Positions 36,067 to 45,773 of a DNA stretch of 64,000 nucleotides are shown in pieces. Numbering within the stretch: the first letter of the stretch is position 1; each line of letters begins with the position of its first letter. The DNA is taken from positions 1 through 64,000 of the forward strand of contig CAZKNJ010000004.1 in NCBI GenBank assembly GCA_964554185.1, given 5' to 3'. This stretch comes from CAZKNJ01 sp964554185 (lineage in GTDB: Bacteria; 4484-113). The notes below the pieces were generated by a model. That model saw only the letters and a program-made list of their open reading frames with translations. It did not search any database and was not told the origin of the DNA. Position numbers and translations under genes: made by a program.

Positions 36067-36687
36067 CTAGAGTTCTACGCGGATGCCGCCGAGAACTTCT
36101 AGCGTGTCCTTCTTAACATCCACGCGAATGTCCTTGGCGGCGGCCCGGAAAGAGGGATCCACCAGCGTCGCGCCCAGGAGCGTCAGCGTCGCGCTGGACT
36201 TGTCCCAGGTGACGCCTTCCGCCGAGAAGCGCATGCCCAGTGAATCTATCTGGCCGGTGAGCGTGCCCTTCACCTCAGCGGTGTTCTCCTTAATGGTATA
36301 TTGCAGGTCTTTGGCGAGGATGTAGAGCTTGCGCGTATCCTCCAGGAAGAACTCAATCTCCGCTTCCGGTAGGCTGATGACGCCTTCCTTGCCCACCGCC
36401 TTGCTGCTGGACAGGCGCATCTTCACCTGGCCGTCATCGCTGGAGAGGACGATTTCAGTTTCCTTGACTTCAATGTCGGGCGGGTTAGCCAGCAGCGGAT
36501 TCTTCTCGGCCTGCTGGCGCTCCTGCTCCAGGCGCGCTTCGGCCGGAGTGTAGCTCTCCGGATTAAGCGGGCGTAGATGTGAGCGGGGGGAAACCTTCGC
36601 CACGATGAACGCGATAAGCGCTAGCACGATGAGCGCGAAAAGCGTCCAGGCAATGCCGTACGACGCGCCTTTCCAGATGCCCTTCAT
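36067..36687 (-). CDS. LptC-like membrane-anchored protein
   Basis: A 206-residue protein with one N-terminal membrane helix (about 12-31) and a periplasmic beta-rich domain (IEVKETEIVLSSDDGQVKMRLSSSKAV ... LTGQIDSLGMRFSAEGVTWDKSSATLTL). This topology and pattern match LptC/LptA-like proteins that carry lipopolysaccharide across the periplasm. No lptA or lptB is adjacent, so the identification is moderate. It lies 37 bases downstream of aspS, in the same direction. Confidence 0.65.
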   Translation of the reverse strand: MKGIWKGASYGIAWTLFALIVLALIAFIVAKVSPRSHLRPLNPESYTPAEARLEQERQQAEKNPLLANPPDIEVKETEIVLSSDDGQVKMRLSSSKAVGKEGVISLPEAEIEFFLEDTRKLYILAKDLQYTIKENTAEVKGTLTGQIDSLGMRFSAEGVTWDKSSATLTLLGATLVDPSFRAAAKDIRVDVKKDTLEVLGGIRVEL

Positions 36688-36724
36688 ATCGCGCTCAGTT
36701 GGACTCCGGCTTGCCGCTGCGGGT

Positions 36725-38503
<1,779 letters not shown>

Positions 38504-38573
38504 GTAAGAAGCCTGATATTACCACAGGGAAAGCCGCCATGCGCGCGATGGGTTATGATTGCCGGCAGGCGCT

Positions 38574-39215
38574 ATGCCCAAGACAAAAGCATTTGACGAT
38601 TTCGCCGGTGAATACGACCACTGGTTCGTGGCGCACGCCGCCGCCTACGAATCGGAGCTGGAGGCAGTGCGTGTCGCACTGGGTGAGCCCGGGCGCTGCG
38701 TGGAGATTGGTGTCGGTACCGGCCGCTTCGCCGCGCCTCTGGGGATTGAGTTGGGCGTGGAGCCGTCGGCCGCAGCGGCGGAGCTTGCCCGGGCACGCGG
38801 GATCGAGGTAGTTGAGGGCGTGGCCGAGAAGCTTCCCTATGAGGAGGCTACGCTGGACAGCGTGCTGATGGTGACAACCATCTGCTTCGTGGATGACCCG
38901 CAGCTAGCACTAAGCGAGATGCACCGGGTGCTGAAGCCTGGGGGCAAGGCGGTGGTGGGCCTCATTGACGCCGACAGCGCGCTGGGGCACGAGTACCGCA
39001 GCCGGGCGGCACAGAGCCGGTTTTACGCTGTAGCCACGTTCTTCACCGCCGCGCAGGTCGGCGAGCTGCTCACACGCGCGGGTTTCGTCCAGCTTGAGTG
39101 CTGGCAGACGCTGTTTAGCCCGCCGGCGGCGATGGCGCAGCCGGACCCGGTGAAGCCGGGATGCGGCGAAGGCAGCTTTGTCGTAATGCGGGCGTCGAAG
39201 CCGCAAACAGAATGA
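38574..39215 (+). CDS. Class I SAM-dependent methyltransferase
   Basis: A 213-residue protein of the UbiE/Methyltransf_11 type. The SAM loop is CVEIGVGTGRFAAPLG near 45-60, the acidic strand end GVEP near 65, and HRVLKPGGKAVVGLI near 118-132 marks the post-core motif. Substrate unknown. An in-frame TTG at 38559 overlaps a TATGAT (38554-38559); ATG 38574 is the more likely start. Confidence 0.85.
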   Translation: MPKTKAFDDFAGEYDHWFVAHAAAYESELEAVRVALGEPGRCVEIGVGTGRFAAPLGIELGVEPSAAAAELARARGIEVVEGVAEKLPYEEATLDSVLMVTTICFVDDPQLALSEMHRVLKPGGKAVVGLIDADSALGHEYRSRAAQSRFYAVATFFTAAQVGELLTRAGFVQLECWQTLFSPPAAMAQPDPVKPGCGEGSFVVMRASKPQTE

Positions 39216-39224
39216 GGCTGGCCT

Positions 39225-39253
39225 TTGCCCGCTTGCTGGCGGTGTTCTATAAT
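39225..39253 (+). promoter_or_regulatory. Promoter of gltX
   Basis: TTGCCC (39225-39230), 17-base spacer, perfect TATAAT (39248-39253). The -10 ends seven bases before GTG 39261, implying a leaderless mRNA. Confidence 0.6.
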
Positions 39254-39260
39254 CCACTGC

Positions 39261-40745
39261 GTGATTGAGCTTCCCGCTAATCCCCGCGTGCGCTTTGCGC
39301 CCAGCCCCACCGGCGCGCTGCACGTCGGCAACCTCCGCACGGCGCTGTTCAACTTCCTCATCGCCCGCAAATACGGCGGCACCTTCATCCTGCGCCTGGA
39401 GGACACCGACCGCACCCGCAGCCGCCGCATGTTTGAGGAGGAGATTGAGGCCGGGCTGGCTATGCTGGATATGATCTGGGATGAAGGCCCCGGAGTCGGC
39501 GGCGTGCATGCGCCATACTACCAGTCCCGCCGCACGGAGTTCTACACTGAAGCGGTGGAAAGGCTGCTGACCGAAGGCCACGCCTACCGTTGCTTTTGCA
39601 GCATGCAGCGCGTAGGCGAGGTGAAACTGGAACAGCGCAAGGGCGGCAAACCGCCGCGTTACGATCGCGCCTGCTTGTCAATCCCGCCGGAAGAAGCCGA
39701 ACGCCGGGCGCTGGCGGGCGAGACCCATGTGGTGCGCTTCCGGCTACCGGACGAGCGCGAAGTGGTCGTGGACGACCTGCTGCACGGGCGCATAACCATT
39801 GCTCTTTCCGCCCTCGAGGACTTCATCATCCGCAAGAGCAACGGCGATTTCACCTTTGATTTGCCGAACGTGGTGGATGATGCGGATATGCAGATATCGC
39901 TGGTTGTCCGAGGAGAGGAGCATATCACCAACACCGCACGGCATATGCTGCTTCGGCGCGCGCTGGGAGTGGGCGAGATTCCATGCCTGCACCTTCCGCT
40001 CATCCTTGACCGCAACCGGCGTAAGCTCAGCAAGCGCGCCGGCGCGGTGACGCTGCGCGAGTTTGTGCAGTTGGGCGTGCTCCCGCGCGCGATCATCAAC
40101 AGCATCGCCCTGCTGGGCTGGCACCCGAAGGGCGAGCGCGAGATCTACAGCATGCCGGATCTGGTGAAGGCCTTCTCGGTGGAACGGCTTTCCCGCAGCC
40201 CCGCGGTCTTTGACCCCGACCGGCTGGAGTACTTCCACCGCGAGCACCTGAAGCTCACTACCTTCGAGAAAGCGGAAGGCCGTTTTCGCCAGCATCTCTC
40301 CGGCCTGAATCCGGAGGGTGCTGTCGCGGTCGACCGCGAGGCGCTCACCCGACTCATCTTTCAGGAGGTGGTTGACGGCGGGTTGTTCTACTCCAAGGCC
40401 GCCGACCTGTTTTCTTTCATCGATAGCGACTTCGCGCCACCGGCGAGTGGAGAGCTGGCGGAAAGGCGAGAAACGCTTGAGGAGTTCGCCAGATTCTGGA
40501 CGCCCATTTTGGCTGAGCAAATCGCCGGCAAGCCGGAAGAAACGCGCGTGCTCCTTAGTGCATTTGTGGAGGAGCACGGTGTCGGCCGCAGGGAACTGCT
40601 GCACCCGCTGCGGCTCGCGCTGACCGGACGCAGCGAAGGCGTGAGCATCTACCTGGTGCTGGCGCTGCTATTCCCCGAGGTAGTGGCGCAGCGCATCAGG
40701 CAAGGACTAGAGGCAAGCGCGACCGCTGCTGCAGGCGCCATTTAG
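39261..40745 (+). CDS. gltX: Glutamyl-tRNA synthetase
   Basis: Class I synthetase of 494 residues. The HIGH-like motif is PSPTGALHVGN near 14-24 and the KMSKS-like motif KLSKR near 255-259. The C-terminal helical anticodon-binding region has full length, which excludes the short Glu-Q-tRNA(Asp) synthetase. The start GTG 39261 puts the conserved RFAPSPTG at the usual distance; no ribosome site exists and the -10 box is immediately upstream. Located directly before the glutamate dehydrogenase gdh1. Confidence 0.95.
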   Translation: MIELPANPRVRFAPSPTGALHVGNLRTALFNFLIARKYGGTFILRLEDTDRTRSRRMFEEEIEAGLAMLDMIWDEGPGVGGVHAPYYQSRRTEFYTEAVERLLTEGHAYRCFCSMQRVGEVKLEQRKGGKPPRYDRACLSIPPEEAERRALAGETHVVRFRLPDEREVVVDDLLHGRITIALSALEDFIIRKSNGDFTFDLPNVVDDADMQISLVVRGEEHITNTARHMLLRRALGVGEIPCLHLPLILDRNRRKLSKRAGAVTLREFVQLGVLPRAIINSIALLGWHPKGEREIYSMPDLVKAFSVERLSRSPAVFDPDRLEYFHREHLKLTTFEKAEGRFRQHLSGLNPEGAVAVDREALTRLIFQEVVDGGLFYSKAADLFSFIDSDFAPPASGELAERRETLEEFARFWTPILAEQIAGKPEETRVLLSAFVEEHGVGRRELLHPLRLALTGRSEGVSIYLVLALLFPEVVAQRIRQGLEASATAAAGAI

Positions 40746-40759
40746 TGAACTGGTTCACA
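40744..40759. promoter_or_regulatory. CRP-type palindrome upstream of gdh1 (one mismatch)
   Basis: AGTGA-N6-TCACA, one mismatch from TGTGA-N6-TCACA. It overlaps the last bases of gltX and lies about 130 bases upstream of the predicted gdh1 start of transcription. Confidence 0.5.
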
Positions 40760-40846
40760 TAATGATGCAGCCCGCGTGGCAATGCGTCCGAAGGCCGCGA
40801 GATACCTCCAGGCTGCTTGGAAACAAGGAATACCATGCACGAGCGG

Positions 40847-40876
40847 TTGGACTTCGTGGTGCCGTTGTGGTATAAT
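40847..40876 (+). promoter_or_regulatory. Promoter of gdh1
   Basis: TTGGAC (40847-40852), 18-base spacer, perfect TATAAT (40871-40876). The leader is about 105 bases long. I recognise no riboswitch in it. Confidence 0.6.
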
Positions 40877-40987
40877 GCGGTCGGTTGGTTGTGTTTAGAG
40901 ACTACCGGGGCGCTGAGAAGTGGCCTGCGTGGTTGTGAAAGAGATTACTAGCCAACTGCAACATCGATTATTCCGGAGGACGTGAAA

Positions 40988-42238
40988 ATGGCTGAAGAAC
41001 TAAACCCGCGCCTGATGGCGCAGAAGCAGCTTGACGTTGCGGCCGAGCTGCTGGAATTGGACCGCGCCCAGCACAAGCGGCTGCGAGAGCCGCAGGTCGT
41101 CCTGGAAGTGTCGGTGCCGGTGAAGCTCGACGACGGACGGGTGGAGGTGTTCAAGGGCTGGCGCTCGCAGCACAACAACTTCCGCGGCCCCACCAAGGGC
41201 GGCGTGCGCTTTCACCCCGACACCTGCTACGACGAGGTGGTAGCGCTGTCTATGTGGATGACCTGGAAGTGCGCGCTGCTCAACCTGCCGTTCGGCGGCG
41301 GCAAAGGCGGCGTGCGCTGTAATCCTGCGGAGATGAGCATCGGGGAGATGGAGCGGCTTACGCGGCGTTACACTTTCATGATCAGCCCGATAATCGGGCC
41401 CGAGCGCGACATCCCCGCACCTGACGTCTACACCAATTCCCAGACAATGGCGTGGATGATGGACACCTACAGCATTCTGAAGGGCTACACCATTCCCAGC
41501 GTCGTGACCGGCAAGCCGCTGGACCTCGGCGGAAGCCAGGGACGCGTGGAAGCCACCGGACGCGGCTGCGTCATCTGCGTCCGCGAGGCGCTGAAGCACC
41601 TGGGCATTGATCCGGCGACGACCACCGCAGCGGTTCAGGGCTATGGCAACGTCGGCTCCAACGCAGCGGTTCTGCTGGAGGAAATGGGCGTGAAGGTGGT
41701 GGCCGCGTCGGATGTGTTCGGTGCGATTCACTCCCCCGACGGGTTGGACACTCGCAAGCTCTGCGACCACGTGACCAAAACCGGCTCAGTAGTGAATTTC
41801 CCCGGCTCCTCTCCCATTTCGGCGGATGAGCTAATCGAAATGGAGGTGGATATCCTCGTTCCCGCTGCGTTGGAGAACGTCATCACCTCTAAGAACGTGG
41901 GCAAAATCAAAGCTAAGATTGTGTCCGAGGGCGCCAACGGCCCAACGACGCCAATGGCTGACAAGGTGCTGCACGAGAACGGCGTGTTCGTCGTCCCCGA
42001 CATTCTGGCGAATGCGGGCGGCGTCACTGTCTCGTACTTCGAGTGGGTGCAGGACCTGTACCACTTCCAGTGGGATGAGGACCGCGTGAACAAGGAGCTG
42101 GAGAAGATGATGGTGAAGGCGTTCGCCGAAGTGCTGGCCGTCGCCCAGGAGAAGCGGGTGTGCAACCGCACCGCGGCTTACCTGCTGTCGGTTGCCCGGG
42201 TGGCACGTGCCGGCGCCGAACGCGGCATCTTCCCGTAA
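40988..42238 (+). CDS. Glutamate dehydrogenase, RocG/archaeal-like subfamily
   Basis: Interconverts glutamate with 2-oxoglutarate and ammonia. The 416-residue protein has the substrate motif NLPFGGGKGGV near 100-110 (catalytic Lys region), GPERDIPAPDVYT near 137-149, the Rossmann motif GYGNVGSNAA near 218-227 and SEGANGPTTP near 316. Leucine dehydrogenase-like relatives cannot be fully excluded. ATG 40988 has GGAGGA at a good distance; GTG 40982 is too close to it. A second, longer dehydrogenase is encoded at 53956, and a terminator hairpin follows. Confidence 0.92.
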   Translation: MAEELNPRLMAQKQLDVAAELLELDRAQHKRLREPQVVLEVSVPVKLDDGRVEVFKGWRSQHNNFRGPTKGGVRFHPDTCYDEVVALSMWMTWKCALLNLPFGGGKGGVRCNPAEMSIGEMERLTRRYTFMISPIIGPERDIPAPDVYTNSQTMAWMMDTYSILKGYTIPSVVTGKPLDLGGSQGRVEATGRGCVICVREALKHLGIDPATTTAAVQGYGNVGSNAAVLLEEMGVKVVAASDVFGAIHSPDGLDTRKLCDHVTKTGSVVNFPGSSPISADELIEMEVDILVPAALENVITSKNVGKIKAKIVSEGANGPTTPMADKVLHENGVFVVPDILANAGGVTVSYFEWVQDLYHFQWDEDRVNKELEKMMVKAFAEVLAVAQEKRVCNRTAAYLLSVARVARAGAERGIFP

Positions 42239-42267
42239 GCTGCTGGACACTGAGGATTACACGCTTT

Positions 42268-42301
42268 GCGCCGCCGGAACGGGATTACCCTCCGGCGGCG
42301 C
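42268..42301 (+). terminator. Terminator hairpin after gdh1
   Basis: A perfect 11-base stem GCGCCGCCGGA / TCCGGCGGCGC (42268-42278 and 42291-42301) with a 12-base loop, 30 bases after the gdh1 stop. CTTGCCTT follows, a weak T tract. Confidence 0.7.
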
Positions 42302-42317
42302 CTTGCCTTAAGGACGC

Positions 42318-42370
42318 TTGACGGAGTTGCACTTACACGATAGACCTGAGACCGTGTCCTATGCTAGACT
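42318..42370 (+). promoter_or_regulatory. Tandem promoters of the sensor kinase-regulator gene
   Basis: Promoter 1: TTGACG (42318-42323), 17-base spacer, TAGACC (42341-42346). Promoter 2: an extended -10, TGC followed by TAGACT (42365-42370). Both would place the CRP-type palindrome at 42389-42404 in the transcribed leader. Confidence 0.45.
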
Positions 42371-42380
42371 CACTCGGCAC

Positions 42381-42412
42381 TGGCTGGTTGTGATATTGTT
42401 CACAGGCAGCCA
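42381..42412. promoter_or_regulatory. 32-base dyad containing a perfect TGTGA-N6-TCACA
   Basis: Perfect TGTGA-TATTGT-TCACA at 42389-42404, extended outward by TGGCTG (42381-42386) and CAGCCA (42407-42412), so 11 of 13 positions in each arm are symmetric. It could be a protein-binding site or an RNA hairpin in the leader of the kinase gene. Confidence 0.65.
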
Positions 42413-42471
42413 GATTCGCTGGTAAGTTCCCCCTGGGCGCGGCAGTCTCGGCTGCGGCCTGGATATGGCAA

Positions 42472-44694
42472 ATGTCTGAAGGGCGCAAGAACAAAAGGAA
42501 GCCGAATGGCGCTCCCGAAAAGGAACTGGAGAAGATCCACCGGGAGTATGCCGCCGTGTCGTCCATCTTCGAGATGGCGGGCGCGCTCATCATCGTGCTG
42601 GATACGCTGGGGCGGATAGTGCTGTTCAACCGCGCCTGCGAAGAGGTTACGGGATACCCGGCTGAGGAAGTTGAGGGGAAGGCGTTCTTTGACCTATTCA
42701 TCCTGCCTGACGAGCTGAAGGGCGTCAAGGCTGTCTTCAAAGACCTGAAGTCGGACAAGTTCCCCAGCAAGTACGAGAACCACTGGCGCACAAAGAATGG
42801 AGACCGTCGGCTGATCTCCTGGTCCAACACTGTGATGCACAGTGAATCCGGCGAGGTGGAGTTCATCGTCAGCATCGGCCTGGACATCACCGAGCGGATG
42901 CAGGTGGAAGAGGAGCTTCAGCGCAAGTCCCACGACTTGGGCGAGCGGGTGAAGGAGCTTAACTGCCTGTATGGCATTTCGCGCCTGCGGGAAGACCCTA
43001 AGCTGTCGGTGGCCGAAATGCTGCAGAGGATTGTGGAACTGATACCGCCCGCATGGCACTATCCCGGGATTACCTGCGCCCGCATAAGTGTGAGCGGGAG
43101 CATTTTCACCACTGGTAATTTTGCAGAGACAAGCTGGCGGCAGCACAGCAAGGTTCAGGTTTACGGCGAGGACATCGGCACCGTTGAGGTTTTCTACCTG
43201 GAGGGAATGCCTGAACTGGACGAAGGGCCCTTCCTTGCTGAGGAGAGGAAGCTCATTGATGCCATCGCCGAGCGCATCGGACGCATTATTGAGCACCGCC
43301 AAACTGAAGCGCGTGCGAGGGAATACCAGGACGAGCTGCGCAGCCTGGCCTCGGAAATGGCGCTGGTGGAGGAGCGCGAGCGCCGGCGCATTGCGGTGGA
43401 GCTGCACGACCATGTGGGGCACGCGCTCGCCATCTCCAAGTTCAAGCTAGAGGATCTCCGTTCCACTACGGACGCGGAGGAGCTTGAACAGGCGATTGAG
43501 CTGATTGACGAGACCATCAAAAGCACACGGTCGCTCACATTTGAGCTGAGCCCGCCGGTGCTGCACGAGTTGGGGTTCATTGCCGCGTTGGATTGGCTCT
43601 GCAAGCAGATGCGCGACAAGCACGGGCTGAACGTTGAGTTCCGCGACGACGAAGTTCCCAAGCGGCTGGCCGAAGATACGCGCATGCTGGTTTTTCAGGC
43701 GATGCGCGAGCTGTTGGTGAACGCGGTCAAGCATTCGCGCGCGTCCCAAGTCCTGGTTCAGACCAAGAAGCTGAATGGCGATATCCAGGTTACGGTGGAG
43801 GATAACGGCGTTGGGTTTGACCCGTCGGCGGTGGCGGCAAGACGCGGAAAAGAAGGCGGCTTCGGGTTGTTCAACATGAGCGAGCGCCTGGGCTACTTGG
43901 GCGGACGGCTGGAAGTAGACTCCGCACCCGGCCGGGGCACGATTATTACGCTGATAGCTCCCCTCAAGGCTGACGGCGAATCACAGGCTCCACCTGCGCC
44001 AGCCATCGACCGGACGCGCGGCCTGAGGATCAAAGCCGACCGGCGCATCAAGATTCTACTGGCGGAGGACCACCAGATAACCCGCGAGGGCCTGCGCGCA
44101 CTGCTGGAGAGGGAGCCGGACCTCAGTGTGGTCGCTGAGGCGGACAACGGTGCCAAGGCGGTCGAACTGGCGCTGGAGCATGCGCCGGATATAGTGATAA
44201 TGGACATCGCGATGCCAGAGATGAACGGGATCGAGGCCACGAAGCGCATAGTTGCGGAGCTACCTCAGACGAAGGTGGTCGCGCTGTCCATGCACGCGGA
44301 CAAACACTACGTACTGGAGATGCTGCGGGCGGGCGCGTCAGGCTATTTGCTTAAGGACTGCGCGCAGGTGGACCTTGCCCGGGCGGTGCGAACGGTGGAC
44401 GCGAACCTGACCTTCCTCAGCCCGGAGATTGCCGACACGGTGGTGGAGGAGTATGCGCGCTACCAGTCGCATCAAGAACAGGCTGTGGCGTCGGTGCTCA
44501 CTCCGCGCGAGCGTGAAGTGCTGGCGCTGCTGGCGGAAGGCAGCAACACCAAAGAAATCGGCCTGAAACTGGGCGTGAGCGTCAAGACGGTGGAAACCCA
44601 TCGCCAGCACGTAATGGACAAACTCAACTTGCACAGCGTTGCAGAGCTTACGAAGTACGCTATTAAGGAAGGATTGATAGGCATAGAGGACTGA
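42472..44694 (+). CDS. Sensor histidine kinase fused to a NarL-family response regulator
   Basis: A whole two-component pathway in one 740-residue chain, apparently cytosolic with no membrane helix. The PAS domain covers about 18-145, a GAF-like region about 155-280, and a HisKA_3 segment ERRRIAVELHDHVGHA has His312 as phosphorylation site. The HATPase covers about 390-500 (DNGVGFD, GGFGLFNM), and the receiver about 525-645 with Asp578 in VIMDIAMPEMNG. A LuxR-type HTH occupies about 675-735 (LTPREREVLALLAEG ... VSVKTVETHRQHVMDKL). ATG 42472 has only a weak ribosome site. Ligand unknown; PAS may bind haem, flavin or a small molecule. Confidence 0.92.
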   Translation: MSEGRKNKRKPNGAPEKELEKIHREYAAVSSIFEMAGALIIVLDTLGRIVLFNRACEEVTGYPAEEVEGKAFFDLFILPDELKGVKAVFKDLKSDKFPSKYENHWRTKNGDRRLISWSNTVMHSESGEVEFIVSIGLDITERMQVEEELQRKSHDLGERVKELNCLYGISRLREDPKLSVAEMLQRIVELIPPAWHYPGITCARISVSGSIFTTGNFAETSWRQHSKVQVYGEDIGTVEVFYLEGMPELDEGPFLAEERKLIDAIAERIGRIIEHRQTEARAREYQDELRSLASEMALVEERERRRIAVELHDHVGHALAISKFKLEDLRSTTDAEELEQAIELIDETIKSTRSLTFELSPPVLHELGFIAALDWLCKQMRDKHGLNVEFRDDEVPKRLAEDTRMLVFQAMRELLVNAVKHSRASQVLVQTKKLNGDIQVTVEDNGVGFDPSAVAARRGKEGGFGLFNMSERLGYLGGRLEVDSAPGRGTIITLIAPLKADGESQAPPAPAIDRTRGLRIKADRRIKILLAEDHQITREGLRALLEREPDLSVVAEADNGAKAVELALEHAPDIVIMDIAMPEMNGIEATKRIVAELPQTKVVALSMHADKHYVLEMLRAGASGYLLKDCAQVDLARAVRTVDANLTFLSPEIADTVVEEYARYQSHQEQAVASVLTPREREVLALLAEGSNTKEIGLKLGVSVKTVETHRQHVMDKLNLHSVAELTKYAIKEGLIGIED

Positions 44695-44790
44695 TTGTCC
44701 TCGCGCCGCTGACCACTTCACTACATCTCCATTACAGATGCTTATCAGTCGAATTACTGACAGGTAATCTCCGATTGCTTCTCGGCAGAT

Positions 44791-44806
44791 TGTGAGGATA
44801 ATCACA
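44791..44806. promoter_or_regulatory. Perfect TGTGA-N6-TCACA overlapping a ribosome site and start codon
   Basis: TGTGA-GGATAA-TCACA. The GAGGA ribosome site (44794-44798) lies inside it and the last A is the first base of ATG 44806. Binding of protein, or folding in RNA, would cover the translation start of the response regulator. Confidence 0.6.
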
Positions 44807-45498
44807 TGCGGACGGGCGGTGTTGGCCGCCGAATCCCCTGTGTGATGTGTATCGGCATACTTCTGGTTGACGACCACCGGATCTTCCGTGAGGGCTTGCG
44901 CGTCCTGCTGGAGAAGCAGCCGGGAATCCGCGTACTAGCAGAGGCCGAGGACGGCCGGCAGGCGGTGCAGCTTGCGCGTGAACACCATCCGGACGTCGTC
45001 ATCATGGACGTTTCCATGCCGCAATGCAACGGCATCGAGGCGACCAAGCTGATAATGGCTGAAGCTCCGGGCACCAAGGTACTGGCGCTTTCCATCCACA
45101 GCGATGGCAACTTCGTTATCGAGATGCTGCGGGCGGGCGCCGCCGGCTACCTGCTCAAGGACTGCTGCCACCAGGACCTCGCACGTGCCATCCGCACGGT
45201 GGACGCGAACGTCGTCTTTCTTAGCCCGTGTATCGCCCTGACCGCTGCCAAGGAGTACATCCGGCACAACTCCGGACCCAACGGCGACCGCAAGGTCAAC
45301 CTCACCGGCCGCGAAAAAGAGGTTCTACTGCGGCTGGCGGGGGGAAAGACAACCAAGGAAATCGCCCAGGAGTTTGGCGTCAGCGCGAAGACGATTGAAA
45401 CCTACCGCTGGCGGCTGCGCCAGAAGCTCAACATGCGCAGCATGGCCGAGCTCACAAAATACGCCATTCGGCAAGGGCTGGTGAGCGTTGATTCGTAG
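44806..45498 (+). CDS. NarL-family response regulator
   Basis: A 230-residue regulator with a receiver domain (about 15-130; phospho-acceptor Asp in DVVIMDVSMPQCNG) and a LuxR-type HTH (about 165-225; LTGREKEVLLRLAGG ... VSAKTIETYRWRLRQKL). It closely resembles the regulator half of the fused kinase upstream (shared LEMLRAGA-GYLLKDC-like and MAELTKYAI segments), so it is a likely duplicate and an alternative target of that kinase. ATG 44806 has GAGGA seven bases upstream; ATG 44845 would give a more typical short N-terminus. Confidence 0.92.
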   Translation: MRTGGVGRRIPCVMCIGILLVDDHRIFREGLRVLLEKQPGIRVLAEAEDGRQAVQLAREHHPDVVIMDVSMPQCNGIEATKLIMAEAPGTKVLALSIHSDGNFVIEMLRAGAAGYLLKDCCHQDLARAIRTVDANVVFLSPCIALTAAKEYIRHNSGPNGDRKVNLTGREKEVLLRLAGGKTTKEIAQEFGVSAKTIETYRWRLRQKLNMRSMAELTKYAIRQGLVSVDS

Positions 45499-45567
45499 CG
45501 CTGACAACCAGAATTCTGCCCGTGGCTGGAGCAAGTGCTTACGGCCTTCCGGCTCAGGCTATCAGGG

Positions 45568-45583
45568 ATTCCCTGTCGGGAAT
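45568..45583. promoter_or_regulatory. ATTCCC-N4-GGGAAT dyad
   Basis: A perfect 6-base inverted repeat just upstream of the putative promoter at 45591. Possible operator. Confidence 0.35.
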
Positions 45584-45590
45584 TATCCAA

Positions 45591-45619
45591 TTGTAAATAG
45601 GTTGCATCTGCCTTATTCT
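45591..45619 (+). promoter_or_regulatory. Putative promoter of the cysteine-rich/flavoprotein operon
   Basis: TTGTAA (45591-45596), 17-base spacer, TATTCT (45614-45619). The leader to ATG 45774 would be about 148 bases. Confidence 0.4.
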
Positions 45620-45624
45620 CCGCT

Positions 45625-45640
45625 TGTGATGAATTGCACA
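45625..45640. promoter_or_regulatory. CRP-type palindrome (one mismatch) upstream of the Cys-rich gene
   Basis: TGTGA-TGAATT-GCACA, one base from perfect. It overlaps the expected start of transcription of the promoter at 45591, or belongs to an unseen downstream promoter. Confidence 0.5.
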
Positions 45641-45773
45641 AACCAAGACGGCAGCGGAGAGCCCAGTACCGGCGCAAGCTGGCGGGCCGAGGATGCTGTT
45701 TTCATGCTTGCGGAGCATGTGTTCTCCGCGACCACGCCGGAGTTTTCCGGCGGATATTAATGGAGGATTCAAC

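Noticed and set aside
40877..40987. Riboswitch in the gdh1 leader
   Set aside because: The leader is about 105 bases, but I could match no known aptamer core or terminator-antiterminator pair.
45597..45640. Sigma-54 promoter (GG-N10-GC) before the Cys-rich gene
   Set aside because: TTGCAT and TTGCACA are present but no TGGCAC partner lies 5 bases upstream of either.
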